A stretch of DNA of 64,000 nt from Lachnospiraceae bacterium (GCA_015056795.1 SVFO01000007.1:638-64637); one strand, 5' to 3'. Shown: positions 18,268 to 27,889, counted from the first letter of the stretch. Numbers and translations are program-made. Notes: generated by a model from the sequence alone, not told the origin.

Positions 18268-19278
18268 ATGGCATTATTTGAATCATATGAAAGACGTATT
18301 GCTCAAATCACTAAAGTATTAAACAGCTATGGCATCTCTTCCCTGGAAGAGGCAGAGAAGATCACGAAGGATGCTGGCCTTGACGTTTATGAGCAGGTTA
18401 AGAAGATCCAGCCCATCTGTTTTGAGAATGCTTGCTGGGCATACACCGTTGGTGCTGCCATCGCAATCAAGAAAAACTGCCGCAAGGCAGCTGACGCAGC
18501 TGCAGCCATCGGCGAAGGCCTTCAGGCTTTCTGTATCCCTGGCTCCGTTGCTGATACCCGTAAGGTAGGTCTTGGCCATGGTAACCTTGGCAAGATGCTT
18601 CTGGAAGAGGACACCGATTGCTTCTGCTTCCTGGCTGGTCACGAGAGCTTCGCAGCAGCTGAGGGCGCTATCGGTATCGCAGAGAAGGCTAACAAGGTTC
18701 GTCAGAAGCCACTTCGCGTTATCCTGAATGGTCTTGGAAAGGACGCCGCACAGATCATTTCCAGAATCAACGGCTTCACCTTCGTTGAGACCGAGTATGA
18801 TCCTTACACCAACACCGTTAAGGAAGTATCCCGCAAGGCATATTCCGAGGGACTTCGTGCAAAGGTTAACTGCTACGGCGCGAACTCCGTACCTGAAGGT
18901 GTTGCAATCATGTGGAAGGAGAACGTTGATGTTTCCATCACTGGTAACTCCACCAATCCTACCAGATTCCAGCATCCCGTTGCAGGTACCTACAAGAAGG
19001 AGCGTACCGAGGCTGGTAAGAAGTACTTCTCCGTTGCATCTGGTGGTGGTACTGGACGTACCCTGCATCCCGATAACATGGCAGCTGGTCCTGCTTCCTA
19101 CGGCATGACCGATACCCTTGGAAGAATGCACAGCGACGCTCAGTTTGCAGGATCTTCTTCCGTACCCGCACATGTTGAGATGATGGGTCTGATCGGTATG
19201 GGCAACAACCCTATGGTTGGCGCTACCGTAGCCGTTGCAGTAGGCATTGAGGAAGCTGCAACCGCAGGCAAGTTCTAA
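18268..19278 (+). CDS. GGGtGRT family protein
   Basis: This 336-residue protein carries the family-defining motif SVASGGGTGRTLHPDN in the C-terminal third, and FESYERRI at the N-terminus. GGGtGRT proteins form a named Pfam family without assigned function as far as I know. The sequence is rich in Gly and Ala, lacks a signal peptide and has no membrane helices. A strong GGAAGAGGAGG site precedes the ATG. Codon use is strongly biased, suggesting high expression. The gene forms a two-gene unit with the upstream NifU-like gene; a joint role in iron-sulfur or redox metabolism is inference only. Confidence 0.85.
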   Translation: MALFESYERRIAQITKVLNSYGISSLEEAEKITKDAGLDVYEQVKKIQPICFENACWAYTVGAAIAIKKNCRKAADAAAAIGEGLQAFCIPGSVADTRKVGLGHGNLGKMLLEEDTDCFCFLAGHESFAAAEGAIGIAEKANKVRQKPLRVILNGLGKDAAQIISRINGFTFVETEYDPYTNTVKEVSRKAYSEGLRAKVNCYGANSVPEGVAIMWKENVDVSITGNSTNPTRFQHPVAGTYKKERTEAGKKYFSVASGGGTGRTLHPDNMAAGPASYGMTDTLGRMHSDAQFAGSSSVPAHVEMMGLIGMGNNPMVGATVAVAVGIEEAATAGKF

Positions 19279-19282
19279 TTTA

Positions 19283-19567
19283 ATGAGTACATTAAAACAG
19301 GATCCCCTTTTCCGAGGGGATCCTGGTATTTATTCCAATCTGGAAATAGCGTCCTTGATCTTTGGAATTCTTTCCATTCCATGCTCCTTGGCATTTGGGG
19401 TCGGACTCATTCCGGGCATTATAGGATTTGTATTCGCTATGAAGGCCAGAAAGGATGCTTATTGTACGGGAATGGCAAACGGAGGATTGATCTGCTCCAT
19501 CATCGGCATGATTTTTTCTGTTGTAGCCATCATCATTATCGGATTTGTAATTTTATCAAAATTATAA
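19283..19567 (+). CDS. small DUF4190-like membrane protein
   Basis: From the ATG at 19283 the product is 94 residues with two hydrophobic helices (IASLIFGILSIPCSLAFGV and MIFSVVAIIIIGFVIL) separated by a KARKDAY loop, the pattern of DUF4190-type proteins. The track start at 19247 would overlap the end of the GGGtGRT gene in another frame, so the later ATG is preferred. There is no good ribosome site. Codons 6-15 overlap a perfect 11-bp hairpin, which could limit translation or end the preceding transcript. A good terminator follows. Function unknown. Confidence 0.65.
   Translation: MSTLKQDPLFRGDPGIYSNLEIASLIFGILSIPCSLAFGVGLIPGIIGFVFAMKARKDAYCTGMANGGLICSIIGMIFSVVAIIIIGFVILSKL
19298..19325 (+). 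other. perfect 11-bp hairpin at the start of the DUF4190-like gene
   Basis: CAGGATCCCCT (19298-19308) pairs with AGGGGATCCTG (19315-19325) around a six-base loop. No T-run follows, so it is not a classical terminator. Position, 20 bases after the GGGtGRT stop, suggests 3'-end protection, attenuation or translational control. Confidence 0.75.
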
Positions 19568-19606
19568 GGACGCGCAACCTGAATTGCACGTCCTTTTTTG
19601 TATTAT
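19566..19606 (+). terminator. intrinsic terminator
   Basis: AAGGACG.GCAA pairs with TTGC.CGTCCTT around CCTGAA, followed by a run of T (CCTTTTTTG). It closes the NifU-like/GGGtGRT/DUF4190 unit. Confidence 0.85.
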
Positions 19607-19661
19607 ATCCGTCTGGTTTGAATTCTCTTTTCAAGGTTATTCTTAAGTCAGGCTTCGTTCC

Positions 19662-20165
19662 TTATTCTTCCGGTTCTTCCGACGAACCTTCGTAGGAGAT
19701 GATGATGTCATCGCCGGATGGAGTTTCTCCCTTTAGGAAGGAGATGATGATTTTGATTCTCTTAATGGCTCTGGAATAGTTTTCCTGTGCATAAGCAGCC
19801 GTGTATTCATTATAGGAACCATTGGAAAAGGCCTTATGATAGGAAGTGACTGCTTCGGTCATATATTCGCTGGCTTCATCACCAAGATGCTCGAGATAGT
19901 CAAAGTCGGAAGGAAAATCTAATTCTGCAAAGGTCTTAAAACGCATGTCCACTTCATCCAAATATTCCAGAAGCTGTGCGGGAGCATTTTCTTTGCTCGC
20001 ATCAATCTTATTAATGGAAGCATCCAGCTCCGAGATGCTATTACAGAAATTCTCAACGTCATTCTTAAACTTTACAATCTCTGGATCTGTTTTTTGCGGC
20101 GTACAAGCGCATAAAAAGACGGACAAGAACAGTCCGAGTGCCAGAAACTTTCTATTTTTGTGCAT
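19662..20165 (-). CDS. small lipoprotein of unknown function
   Basis: The start at 20165 gives MHKNRKFLALGLFLSVFLCAC, a lipoprotein signal with lipobox LCAC (modified Cys21). GGAGG stands nine bases ahead of this ATG, which favours it over the upstream start in the track. The mature part (about 147 residues) is helical, acidic and lacks cysteines apart from one, ending in a Glu/Ser-rich tail. No known domain is recognised. It should sit on the outer face of the membrane. It is a single-gene unit, convergent to the DUF4190-like gene and divergent from metH, with its own promoter. Confidence 0.8.
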   Translation of the reverse strand: MHKNRKFLALGLFLSVFLCACTPQKTDPEIVKFKNDVENFCNSISELDASINKIDASKENAPAQLLEYLDEVDMRFKTFAELDFPSDFDYLEHLGDEASEYMTEAVTSYHKAFSNGSYNEYTAAYAQENYSRAIKRIKIIISFLKGETPSGDDIIISYEGSSEEPEE

Positions 20166-20209
20166 TCCAAATTTCCTCCAATGGAAGTAAATTCTCTCTA
20201 AACAGATAT

Positions 20210-20238
20210 AATTTATCACATTTCCATTTTTTTGGCAA
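20210..20238 (-). promoter_or_regulatory. promoter of the lipoprotein gene
   Basis: On the minus strand TTGCCA (complement of 20233-20238), a 17-base spacer and TAAATT (complement of 20210-20215). Confidence 0.55.
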
Positions 20239-20346
20239 CCTCAAAATCGCCATCCGAAGCATTCTTAAAATAATCTTAAGTTTTATAGAAAGTATATTCA
20301 TCACAATACGATTGCCTAAATACTTTCCAATTCCTTGATTTTATAC

Positions 20347-20376
20347 TTTACTCTTTAAAAGAGTATATGGTATGAT
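20347..20376 (+). promoter_or_regulatory. promoter with internal palindrome before metH
   Basis: TTTACT (20347-20352), an 18-base spacer and TATGAT (20371-20376). A palindrome, TACTCTT-TAA-AAGAGTA (20349-20365), overlaps the -35 and spacer and could be a repressor site. Confidence 0.5.
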
Positions 20377-20378
20377 AG

Positions 20379-20472
20379 TCAGGAAATTACGTAGTCATTT
20401 CCTGATCCCGAATGAAATGAGGGACATGCCGTTAGGCATGCCATTACCATCAAAAATATGCCTTTGCAAGGC
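20379..20472 (+). promoter_or_regulatory. structured metH leader, possible riboregulator
   Basis: Four stems can be drawn in under 100 bases: TCAGGAAAT/ATTTCCTGA (20379-20405), TCCC/GGGA (20406-20424), CATGCC/GGCATG (20425-20440) and GCCTT/AAGGC (20460-20472). The last stem would cover the only candidate ribosome site (AAGGCGG). I do not recognise a SAM, cobalamin or THF riboswitch consensus. Confidence 0.5.
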
Positions 20473-20487
20473 GGAATGTGTGTAGCA

Positions 20488-23028
20488 ATGACAAAAGAAG
20501 AATTTAAAAAACTGGCAGAAAAAAATATATTGTATTTGGATGGAGCAACGGGATCTAATCTCGTGAAGGCTGGCATGCCAGCTGGCGTGTGCCCTGAGGA
20601 TTGGATTTTAAAGCATAGTGACGTGATGCTGAAGCTCCAGAAGGATTATGTCAAGGCTGGCTCAGATATCTTATATGCTCCAACATTTACGGCCAATCGC
20701 ATAAAGCTTGCGGAGTATGGCCTGGAAAATCAAATGGAAGAGATGATTCAGGGACTTGTTCAGATATCCAAGGAGGCTGCTGCTTCAGCCGAAGGCAGAA
20801 AGGTTTATGTTGCCGGAGACCTTACCATGACAGGCCAGACCTTAAAGCCCATGGGCACCATGGAATTAGAAGATTTGATTGAAATTTATAAGGAGCAAAT
20901 TCGCATGTTAGATAAGGCCGGCGTGGATCTTTTGATTGTGGAGACCATGATGAGCCTTGCCGAGACGCGAGCCGCCCTGATTGCAGCAAAGGAAGTGACG
21001 GAGCTGCCAGTCATGGTAACACTGACCTTTGAGGCAGATGGAAGGACACTTTACGGAACGGATGCGAAGACAGCTGGAATTGTCACGGAGAGCCTTGGTG
21101 CTTGTGCCATCGGAGCAAATTGCTCCACAGGTCCCGCACACATGGAAAAGGTGATTTCTGACCTTGCATCCGTGACAACCATTCCCGTTATTGCAAAGCC
21201 TAATGCTGGATTGCCTTTTTTGGACGCAGACGGGAAAACCTGCTACAACATGACGGCACCTGATTTTGTGGAGGAGATGGAAATTCTTGTAAAGGCAGGG
21301 GCATCCGTGCTTGGAGGATGCTGTGGTACGGATCCGAGCTTTATTCAAGGATTAAAGGAACGCTTTGAAACTCAGCGCAAGGTCTCTGTTTCTAGAAGAC
21401 CTGAGGGAGTACGCTACCTGTCCAGCGAGCGTCAAACATTAGCTTTTGGCTTAAATGACCTGTTTATGATTGTCGGAGAGCGCATCAATCCTACAGGCAA
21501 AAAGGCATTACAGGCACAGCTTCGCGAGGGCAGCCTAGAAAAGGTATTACAGTTTGCTGAAGAGCAGGAGGCTGCTGGTGCACAAGTGCTTGACGTCAAC
21601 ATGGGCATGAGTGGTATCGACGAAAAGGCCATGATGCTTCGTTGTCTAGAGGAGATCAGTGGTGTGACGAATTTGCCTTTATCCTTGGATTCCAGCCATG
21701 TCTCCGTTTTGGAGGCAGCGCTTCGCCATTACCCCGGCAGGGCGCTCATCAATTCGATTTCATATGAATCTGAGAAGTTTGAAAAGCTCTTACCGATTGC
21801 TGCAAAATATGGCGCGGCATTTATTTTACTTCCTCTGTCAGATGAGGGATTGCCAAAGGATCTGGACGAAAAGAAGGACATTATTGAAAAAATATATGCT
21901 CGTGCCAAGGAGCTTGGCATGCGTAAGGAGGATATCATTGTCGACGGGCTTGTTGCCACCATCGGTGCGAACAAGAAGGCAGCTCTCGAATGCCTGGAGA
22001 CAGTTAGATACGCAAAATCAAAGGGGTTTGCTACCATTTGCGGTCTGTCCAATATCTCCTTTGGCATGCCTGAACGCGGTTATGTTAATACGGCATTTCT
22101 TGCTTTGATGATTGAGGCCGGCCTGACCATGGCAATCTCTAATCCTTCACAGGAAATGCTGGTCAGCTGTGCTTTCGCCACGGATGTCTTGCTAAATAAG
22201 GAGGGTGCGGACCTTCGCTATATTGAATATGCCTCCTTTGTTAAGGAACAGCGGGAAAAGAAGGAAGCAGAATTGCAGGAAAAGCTGCTTGCCGCAAATC
22301 AGGCTACCGTAAATTCCTCAGTTGGCGACGCAGAAAAGACGGTAGAAAGCAAATCAGACAAGCCTTCCGAAAAGTCAAATGGCGTTGGCGGAAATGCAGT
22401 CAGGGAAGCGCTTTATAAGGCCGTCATGAAGGGGAATCGTAATGGCATTGCTAAGCTGACGCAGGATGCGTTAAATGCAGGAGAAGCGCCATCCTCGCTA
22501 TTGAATGAGATCCTTCTCCCTGGCATTAATGAGGTCGGAGAACTGTTTGACAAGGGAAAATACTTCCTTCCGCAGTTGATTGCTAGTGCGGAAGCAATGA
22601 AAAACGCCATTGAGGTCTTAGAGCCCTTACTTTTGTCAGATCAAAAGGGTGAGGACATGCCAGTCGTCGTGATCGCTACGGTGGAAGGAGACATTCATGA
22701 CATTGGAAAGAATCTTGTGGCGCTCATGCTGAAAAACTATGGCTTTCAGGTGATCGATCTTGGAAAGGATGTGCCCGCAAGCGAGATTATTGCTGCTGCC
22801 AAGGAGCATCATGCAAAGATTATTGCCTTGTCCGCACTTATGACAACGACCATGCAGAGAATGCGCGAGGTTGTGGAGGAGGTCAAGAAAATAAAGCTTC
22901 CCGTGAAGGTCATGATTGGCGGTGCGGTCATTACGCAGGAGTATGCTGATGAGATTGGCGCAGACGGTTATTCCAGGGATGCTGCCGATGCCGTGAAATT
23001 AGCAAAACGCTTGAACTCGGAACCGTAA
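20488..23028 (+). CDS. metH: cobalamin-dependent methionine synthase without reactivation domain
   Basis: The 846-residue protein has, in order, a homocysteine methyltransferase domain (LDGATGSNL; zinc cysteines in GANCSTGP and GGCCGTDP), a pterin-binding domain (IVGERINPTGKKA), the cobalamin cap and the B12-binding domain (EGDIHDIGKNLVALMLKNYG with the axial His). The SAM-binding reactivation domain of E. coli MetH is absent, as usual in Clostridia, where a separate activator is used. A Ser/Lys-rich linker lies before the cap. The start ATG 20488 is chosen because the track start at 20458 lies inside the last leader stem. Homocysteine and methyl-THF yield methionine. Confidence 0.95.
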   Translation: MTKEEFKKLAEKNILYLDGATGSNLVKAGMPAGVCPEDWILKHSDVMLKLQKDYVKAGSDILYAPTFTANRIKLAEYGLENQMEEMIQGLVQISKEAAASAEGRKVYVAGDLTMTGQTLKPMGTMELEDLIEIYKEQIRMLDKAGVDLLIVETMMSLAETRAALIAAKEVTELPVMVTLTFEADGRTLYGTDAKTAGIVTESLGACAIGANCSTGPAHMEKVISDLASVTTIPVIAKPNAGLPFLDADGKTCYNMTAPDFVEEMEILVKAGASVLGGCCGTDPSFIQGLKERFETQRKVSVSRRPEGVRYLSSERQTLAFGLNDLFMIVGERINPTGKKALQAQLREGSLEKVLQFAEEQEAAGAQVLDVNMGMSGIDEKAMMLRCLEEISGVTNLPLSLDSSHVSVLEAALRHYPGRALINSISYESEKFEKLLPIAAKYGAAFILLPLSDEGLPKDLDEKKDIIEKIYARAKELGMRKEDIIVDGLVATIGANKKAALECLETVRYAKSKGFATICGLSNISFGMPERGYVNTAFLALMIEAGLTMAISNPSQEMLVSCAFATDVLLNKEGADLRYIEYASFVKEQREKKEAELQEKLLAANQATVNSSVGDAEKTVESKSDKPSEKSNGVGGNAVREALYKAVMKGNRNGIAKLTQDALNAGEAPSSLLNEILLPGINEVGELFDKGKYFLPQLIASAEAMKNAIEVLEPLLLSDQKGEDMPVVVIATVEGDIHDIGKNLVALMLKNYGFQVIDLGKDVPASEIIAAAKEHHAKIIALSALMTTTMQRMREVVEEVKKIKLPVKVMIGGAVITQEYADEIGADGYSRDAADAVKLAKRLNSEP

Positions 23029-23039
23029 AGTGATATAAT
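23011..23039 (+). promoter_or_regulatory. promoter of ilvB-ilvN
   Basis: TTGAAC (23011-23016), a 17-base spacer and TATAAT (23034-23039). The -35 lies within the last codons of metH, so ilv transcription starts independently. No T-box or leader peptide fits in the 44 bases before the ilvB start. Confidence 0.7.
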
Positions 23040-23082
23040 ACTAGCTTAACAACGACGAAAACGCACCAAGGAGGGAACAAAA

Positions 23083-24696
23083 GTGAACGGAGCAGATGCC
23101 ATCATCAAATGTCTGGAAGCGGAGCAGGTTACGACTGTTTTTGGCTATCCTGGCGTTGCAATCTGTCCTTTTTATAATTCCATTTTGGAATCAGACATTC
23201 GCACGATTTTGATTCGCACGGAGCAAAACGCCGCTCATGCGGCAAGCGGCATGGCAAGGATGACGGGGAGGCCCGGCGTATGTGCCGTGACGAGCGGCCC
23301 TGGTGCAACCAATGTCATCACTGGTATTGCAACGGCCTTCGCTGATAGCATCCCATTGATTGTCATTACGGGTCAGGTAAACAGTGAGCTTTTAGGAAGT
23401 GACGTTTTTCAGGAGGCAGACATTACTGGCGCCGTGGAATCCTTTGTGAAATATAGTTATCTTGTTCGTGATGCAAAGGACATTCCAAGAATCTTTAAGG
23501 AAGCATTCCATATTGCAAACACGGGAAGAAAGGGCCCCGTTTTGATTGACGTGCCGATCGATGTGCAAAATGCGCCCGTAGATAAGTTTGCCTACCCTTC
23601 TGAGATCAACATGCGAACCTATAAGCCTACGGTCAAGGGAAATATGGTTCAGATCAAGAAGGTTGAAAAGGAACTGGAGAAGGCTAAGAAGCCCTTACTC
23701 TGTGTTGGCGGAGGAGTTCTTTTGTCCGAGGCAGAAGGAAACATCAGAGAATTTTCCAAGCGCTTTGGCGTTCCGGTAGTTTCTACAATGATGGGGATCG
23801 GCGTAATGCCGACGAAGGATCCTCTCTACTTTGGCATGGTTGGAAACAATGGAAAGCCTTGTGCCAATAAGGCCATTCAGGACTGTGATCTTTTGATTAT
23901 GGTCGGCGCCAGAGTGGCAGACAGAGCCGTAAATCAGCCTGAAATTATTACAAGAAATAAAGTATTGGTACATATCGACGTCGATCCTGCTGAAATTGGC
24001 AAGAATGCCGGACCGACCATTCCTTTGGTTGGCGATGCAAAGCATATTTTTGAAGATTTGCTGGCACAGGACATCAGCTGCGATTGTAAGGATTGGATAA
24101 AGGAGCTTACTGAGTGGCGCGTATCCATGGCACCGAAGAGGAATCCTAATCCTGATTACGTTGATCCAGCTGCTTTTATTACGATGCTTTCCGAGAAGAT
24201 GCAGGATAATGGCGTTTATGTGGCTGACGTTGGACAGAATCAGATTTGGTCCTGCGCGTATCATATTGTAAAAAATGGTCGCTTTATGACCTCTGGCGGC
24301 ATGGGAACCATGGGATATTCCATCCCTGCGGCCATGGGTGCTAAGCTGGCTGCTCCTGATCGTCAGGTCATTGCTGTCTGTGGTGACGGTTCCTTCCAGA
24401 TGTCTATGATGGAGCTTGCAACCATGCGCCAGCACAATGTGCCCGTAAAGATCATTGTCATTAAGAACAATTACCTTGGCATGGTAAGACAGTATCAGCA
24501 TTTTACCTACAAGGATCATTATTCCGTCGTTGATCTTTCAGGAAGTCCTGATTTGGAAAAGCTTGTCAGTGCCTATGACATGAAATATTTGCGTTTGGAC
24601 AACATGAAGAACGCAGAGAAGGTTTTGGATGCCTTCCTTGCGAAGGATGAGTCCATTCTATTGGAAGTAAGCGTTGATCCGATGGATCTTGTCTAG
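23083..24696 (+). CDS. ilvB: acetolactate synthase large (catalytic) subunit
   Basis: The 537-residue TPP enzyme shows the catalytic glutamate region (RTEQNAAHAASGMAR), the FAD/pyrimidine blocks (TSGPGATNVITGIATAF), and the diphosphate-binding motif GDGSFQMSMMELAT...KNN. It condenses two pyruvates, or pyruvate and 2-oxobutyrate, in branched-chain amino acid synthesis. Translation starts at GTG 23083 after AAGGAGGG. The first regulatory subunit gene follows after ten bases. Length is slightly short against the usual 550-590 but all domains are present. Confidence 0.95.
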   Translation: MNGADAIIKCLEAEQVTTVFGYPGVAICPFYNSILESDIRTILIRTEQNAAHAASGMARMTGRPGVCAVTSGPGATNVITGIATAFADSIPLIVITGQVNSELLGSDVFQEADITGAVESFVKYSYLVRDAKDIPRIFKEAFHIANTGRKGPVLIDVPIDVQNAPVDKFAYPSEINMRTYKPTVKGNMVQIKKVEKELEKAKKPLLCVGGGVLLSEAEGNIREFSKRFGVPVVSTMMGIGVMPTKDPLYFGMVGNNGKPCANKAIQDCDLLIMVGARVADRAVNQPEIITRNKVLVHIDVDPAEIGKNAGPTIPLVGDAKHIFEDLLAQDISCDCKDWIKELTEWRVSMAPKRNPNPDYVDPAAFITMLSEKMQDNGVYVADVGQNQIWSCAYHIVKNGRFMTSGGMGTMGYSIPAAMGAKLAAPDRQVIAVCGDGSFQMSMMELATMRQHNVPVKIIVIKNNYLGMVRQYQHFTYKDHYSVVDLSGSPDLEKLVSAYDMKYLRLDNMKNAEKVLDAFLAKDESILLEVSVDPMDLV

Positions 24697-24706
24697 GAGG
24701 TGCGCC

Positions 24707-25195
24707 ATGAAAAAGAAAATCTATTCCGTATTGGTAGAGAACCGTTCCGGCGTCCTGAGCAAGGTTGCGGGGTTGTTCTCCAGAAGAAATTTCAACATTG
24801 AAAGCCTTGCCGTTGGCGAGACGGATGCAAAGGACGTCTCCTGCATGACCATTGTATCGAGCGGTGATCAACATACGATTGAGCAGATTGAGAAGCAGCT
24901 CAACAAAAAGATCGACGTCATTAAGGTGAAGACCTTTGATGAGAGCCAGGTCATTGCAAGGGAGCTTATGCTGATCAAGGTGAAATATAACAAGACGAAT
25001 CGCCGCGACGTCATGGAGATTTGCGATATCATGAAGGCGCAGATCGTTGACATGTCAAAGCATTACATGATGATTCAATTATGCGACGTGCCCGAGCGTA
25101 CCAGTCTAATGATCAGCATGCTTCAGAGCATCAGCATCGTTGAAGTGGCGAGAACGGGAACCCTGGCTCTCGGAAAATGTCAGGAGAACGACTAG
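24707..25195 (+). CDS. ilvN: acetolactate synthase small (regulatory) subunit, first copy
   Basis: From the ATG at 24707 (AGGAGGTG upstream) the product is 162 residues with an N-terminal ACT domain (YSVLVENRSGVLSKVAGLFSRRNFNIE) and the usual C-terminal domain. It binds valine and tunes IlvB. It is in the same transcript as ilvB. A second, clearly diverged copy follows at 25332 under its own promoter, so the catalytic subunit may pair with either. Confidence 0.93.
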   Translation: MKKKIYSVLVENRSGVLSKVAGLFSRRNFNIESLAVGETDAKDVSCMTIVSSGDQHTIEQIEKQLNKKIDVIKVKTFDESQVIARELMLIKVKYNKTNRRDVMEICDIMKAQIVDMSKHYMMIQLCDVPERTSLMISMLQSISIVEVARTGTLALGKCQEND

Positions 25196-25231
25196 ATCAG
25201 ATAACGGTTAAATTCCTTAGGTTTTTGTCGC

Positions 25232-25260
25232 TTGACATTTCCGAAAAGAGTTGTTATATT
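25232..25260 (+). promoter_or_regulatory. strong promoter before the second ilvN
   Basis: TTGACA (25232-25237), exactly 17 bases, then TATATT (25255-25260). The upstream start codon in the ORF track (25251) overlaps the -10 region, so translation must begin downstream at 25332. Confidence 0.75.
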
Positions 25261-25331
25261 TAATAAAGACTTTCACAAGTTATTCCATTAAAGTAAAAAA
25301 GCGTTCTGATAAAGAAAGGCATGGTGGAAAG

Positions 25332-25838
25332 ATGCAGAAGAAAGTATTTCAGCTTTTAACAAATAATACCTCCGGCGTGTTGAGCCGTATTACGGGACTG
25401 TTTTCCCGCAGAGGTTATAATATTGAGAGTATTACCGCAGGCGTAACCGCTGATCCCAAGTATAGCCGCATTACCATCGTTACCAGCGGTGATGACGAGA
25501 TCCTGGAACAGATTGAGAAGCAGCTGGAAAAGCTTGTAGACGTCAAGGACATCAAGGAATTAAAGACGGATGAGAGCGTATACCGCGAGCTTGTTTTGAT
25601 CAAAATTCGCGTCACTGCTGAGCAGAGACAAAATGTTTTATCCCTGGTTAACATTTTCCGTGCCAACGTCGTTGACGTAAGCGAGGACGGCATGATCGTG
25701 GAACTGACCGGAAATCAGAGCAAGATTGAAGCTTTGGTAAACCTTTTGGAAAGCTATGAAATTCTTGAAATTGCAAGAACCGGCATCGCAGGCTTAAGCC
25801 GCGGTACGAAGGATGTTGTAACCCTGCCGAGTAAATAA
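25332..25838 (+). CDS. ilvN: acetolactate synthase small (regulatory) subunit, second copy
   Basis: The 168-residue protein has the ACT domain start LTNNTSGVLSRITGLFSRRGYNIES and the same domain layout as the first copy, but many differences elsewhere, so it is not a recent duplication. The ATG at 25332 has GGTGG upstream. It has an independent promoter and lies between ilvB-ilvN and ilvC. Different effector response is a possible reason for keeping both; this is inference. Confidence 0.92.
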   Translation: MQKKVFQLLTNNTSGVLSRITGLFSRRGYNIESITAGVTADPKYSRITIVTSGDDEILEQIEKQLEKLVDVKDIKELKTDESVYRELVLIKIRVTAEQRQNVLSLVNIFRANVVDVSEDGMIVELTGNQSKIEALVNLLESYEILEIARTGIAGLSRGTKDVVTLPSK

Positions 25839-25894
25839 TCAGGTACAGAGCATCTATTCCGCATTTGCGATTGGTTATAAAAGATCTGAAAATA

Positions 25895-25923
25895 TTGTTA
25901 GCTCTAGGGCCTGCTTTTAGTAA
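25895..25923 (+). promoter_or_regulatory. weak candidate promoter of ilvC
   Basis: TTGTTA (25895-25900), a 17-base spacer and TAGTAA (25918-25923). The -10 is poor. ilvC could also be read from the promoter at 25232. Confidence 0.3.
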
Positions 25924-25966
25924 ACCCTATCAGTTATAAATGCAAGACGATCCGACAAAAAGATAA

Positions 25967-27031
<1,065 letters not shown>

Positions 27032-27057
27032 TCCAGATTTTTATGACAGAATTTGAC

Positions 27058-27088
27058 GGGGCAGGAAAAATCCTGCCCCATTTTTTTG
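27058..27088 (+). terminator. intrinsic terminator after ilvC
   Basis: GGGGCAGGA (27058-27066), AAAA, TCCTGCCCC (27071-27079) and a run of seven T. It ends the ilv cluster. Confidence 0.95.
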
Positions 27089-27161
27089 TAAGCAAATCAT
27101 TGTCTGTTGATTATGTTTCGTGCCATTTGTTAAATATATTAAAATTTATTTTAATGATATT

Positions 27162-27689
27162 TTATAGATTAATGTTGGAACCAATTAGATCAAAGATATA
27201 CTTCATGATTCCATCCACTAAATAATCTCTGGCATAAGTAACTAGAATTACCCAAAGAATACTGAAAAATAGTACTACAATGCTCAGAACCAATGCTAAT
27301 ATAGCAAAAATCTTCGCATCCTTTTCTTTTCTTTCTCCAATGCACAGCGAAACAATACTGATGACAAATGCAGCTATTTCGGGAAGGAAAATGCCAGCGA
27401 AAATTCCACCAATCGCAAGAGCCAAGGCTAAAAGGCTTAGAATCTTTTTCATAGACATGCCGCCGATGATGGATCCGACAGGTCTCACAAATTCAAAATT
27501 ACAATAGGGACATCTCTGCAGAATTGCATCTACCTTTGATTGACATTTGGGACATGTCTTATTATACATGGGAGCAGCAGAAGGATGTTTCGTATATCCT
27601 GTCGTCGGAAAGCAAGCCTTTGCACCGCATCTTGAGCAAAAGGAATCCTTAGGCTCCATTTTCATTCCGCATTTATTACAAAAAGGCAA
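27162..27689 (-). CDS. double zinc-ribbon membrane protein
   Basis: The N-terminus holds two CxxC...CxxC zinc ribbons (CNKCG/CSRCG and CPKCQ/CPYCN), followed by two or three hydrophobic helices (MSMKKILSLLALALAIGGIF and beyond) and a short charged loop. The start codon is TTG at 27689, seven bases behind AAGGAGG. Such proteins are common and uncharacterised in Lachnospiraceae. The zinc part should face the cytoplasm. The gene stands alone, convergent to ilvC and divergent from leuC. Confidence 0.8.
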   Translation of the reverse strand: MPFCNKCGMKMEPKDSFCSRCGAKACFPTTGYTKHPSAAPMYNKTCPKCQSKVDAILQRCPYCNFEFVRPVGSIIGGMSMKKILSLLALALAIGGIFAGIFLPEIAAFVISIVSLCIGERKEKDAKIFAILALVLSIVVLFFSILWVILVTYARDYLVDGIMKYIFDLIGSNINL

Positions 27690-27826
27690 GGTCGCACCTC
27701 CTTAATAAAAGCATGGTCATTGTTTTCTTTTAAATCTACTATAAGTGATTCTATCTTTCGACACTTTTCTTGTCAATCTTCATCACAAAAAAATCCATGA
27801 CCTGATTAAATATATCTATTTTCTTT

Positions 27827-27855
27827 TTGCTCAATTTGTGTTAGGATACTATCAA
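27827..27855 (+). promoter_or_regulatory. promoter of leuCD
   Basis: TTGCTC (27827-27832), a 17-base spacer and TATCAA (27850-27855). The leader to the ribosome site is only about 15 bases, leaving no room for a T-box. Confidence 0.5.
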
Positions 27856-27889
27856 TGTATGAAAAATGTACGATTTGGAGGAAAAAAGC

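Noticed and set aside
17552-18286. Long antisense ORF over the NifU-like gene
   Set aside because: Shadow of a strongly codon-biased gene; no ribosome site or family match. The same holds for the antisense frames over ilvC, leuC, GGGtGRT and others.
20379-20472. SAM or cobalamin riboswitch at metH
   Set aside because: The core sequences of these classes could not be found; kept only as an unknown structured leader.
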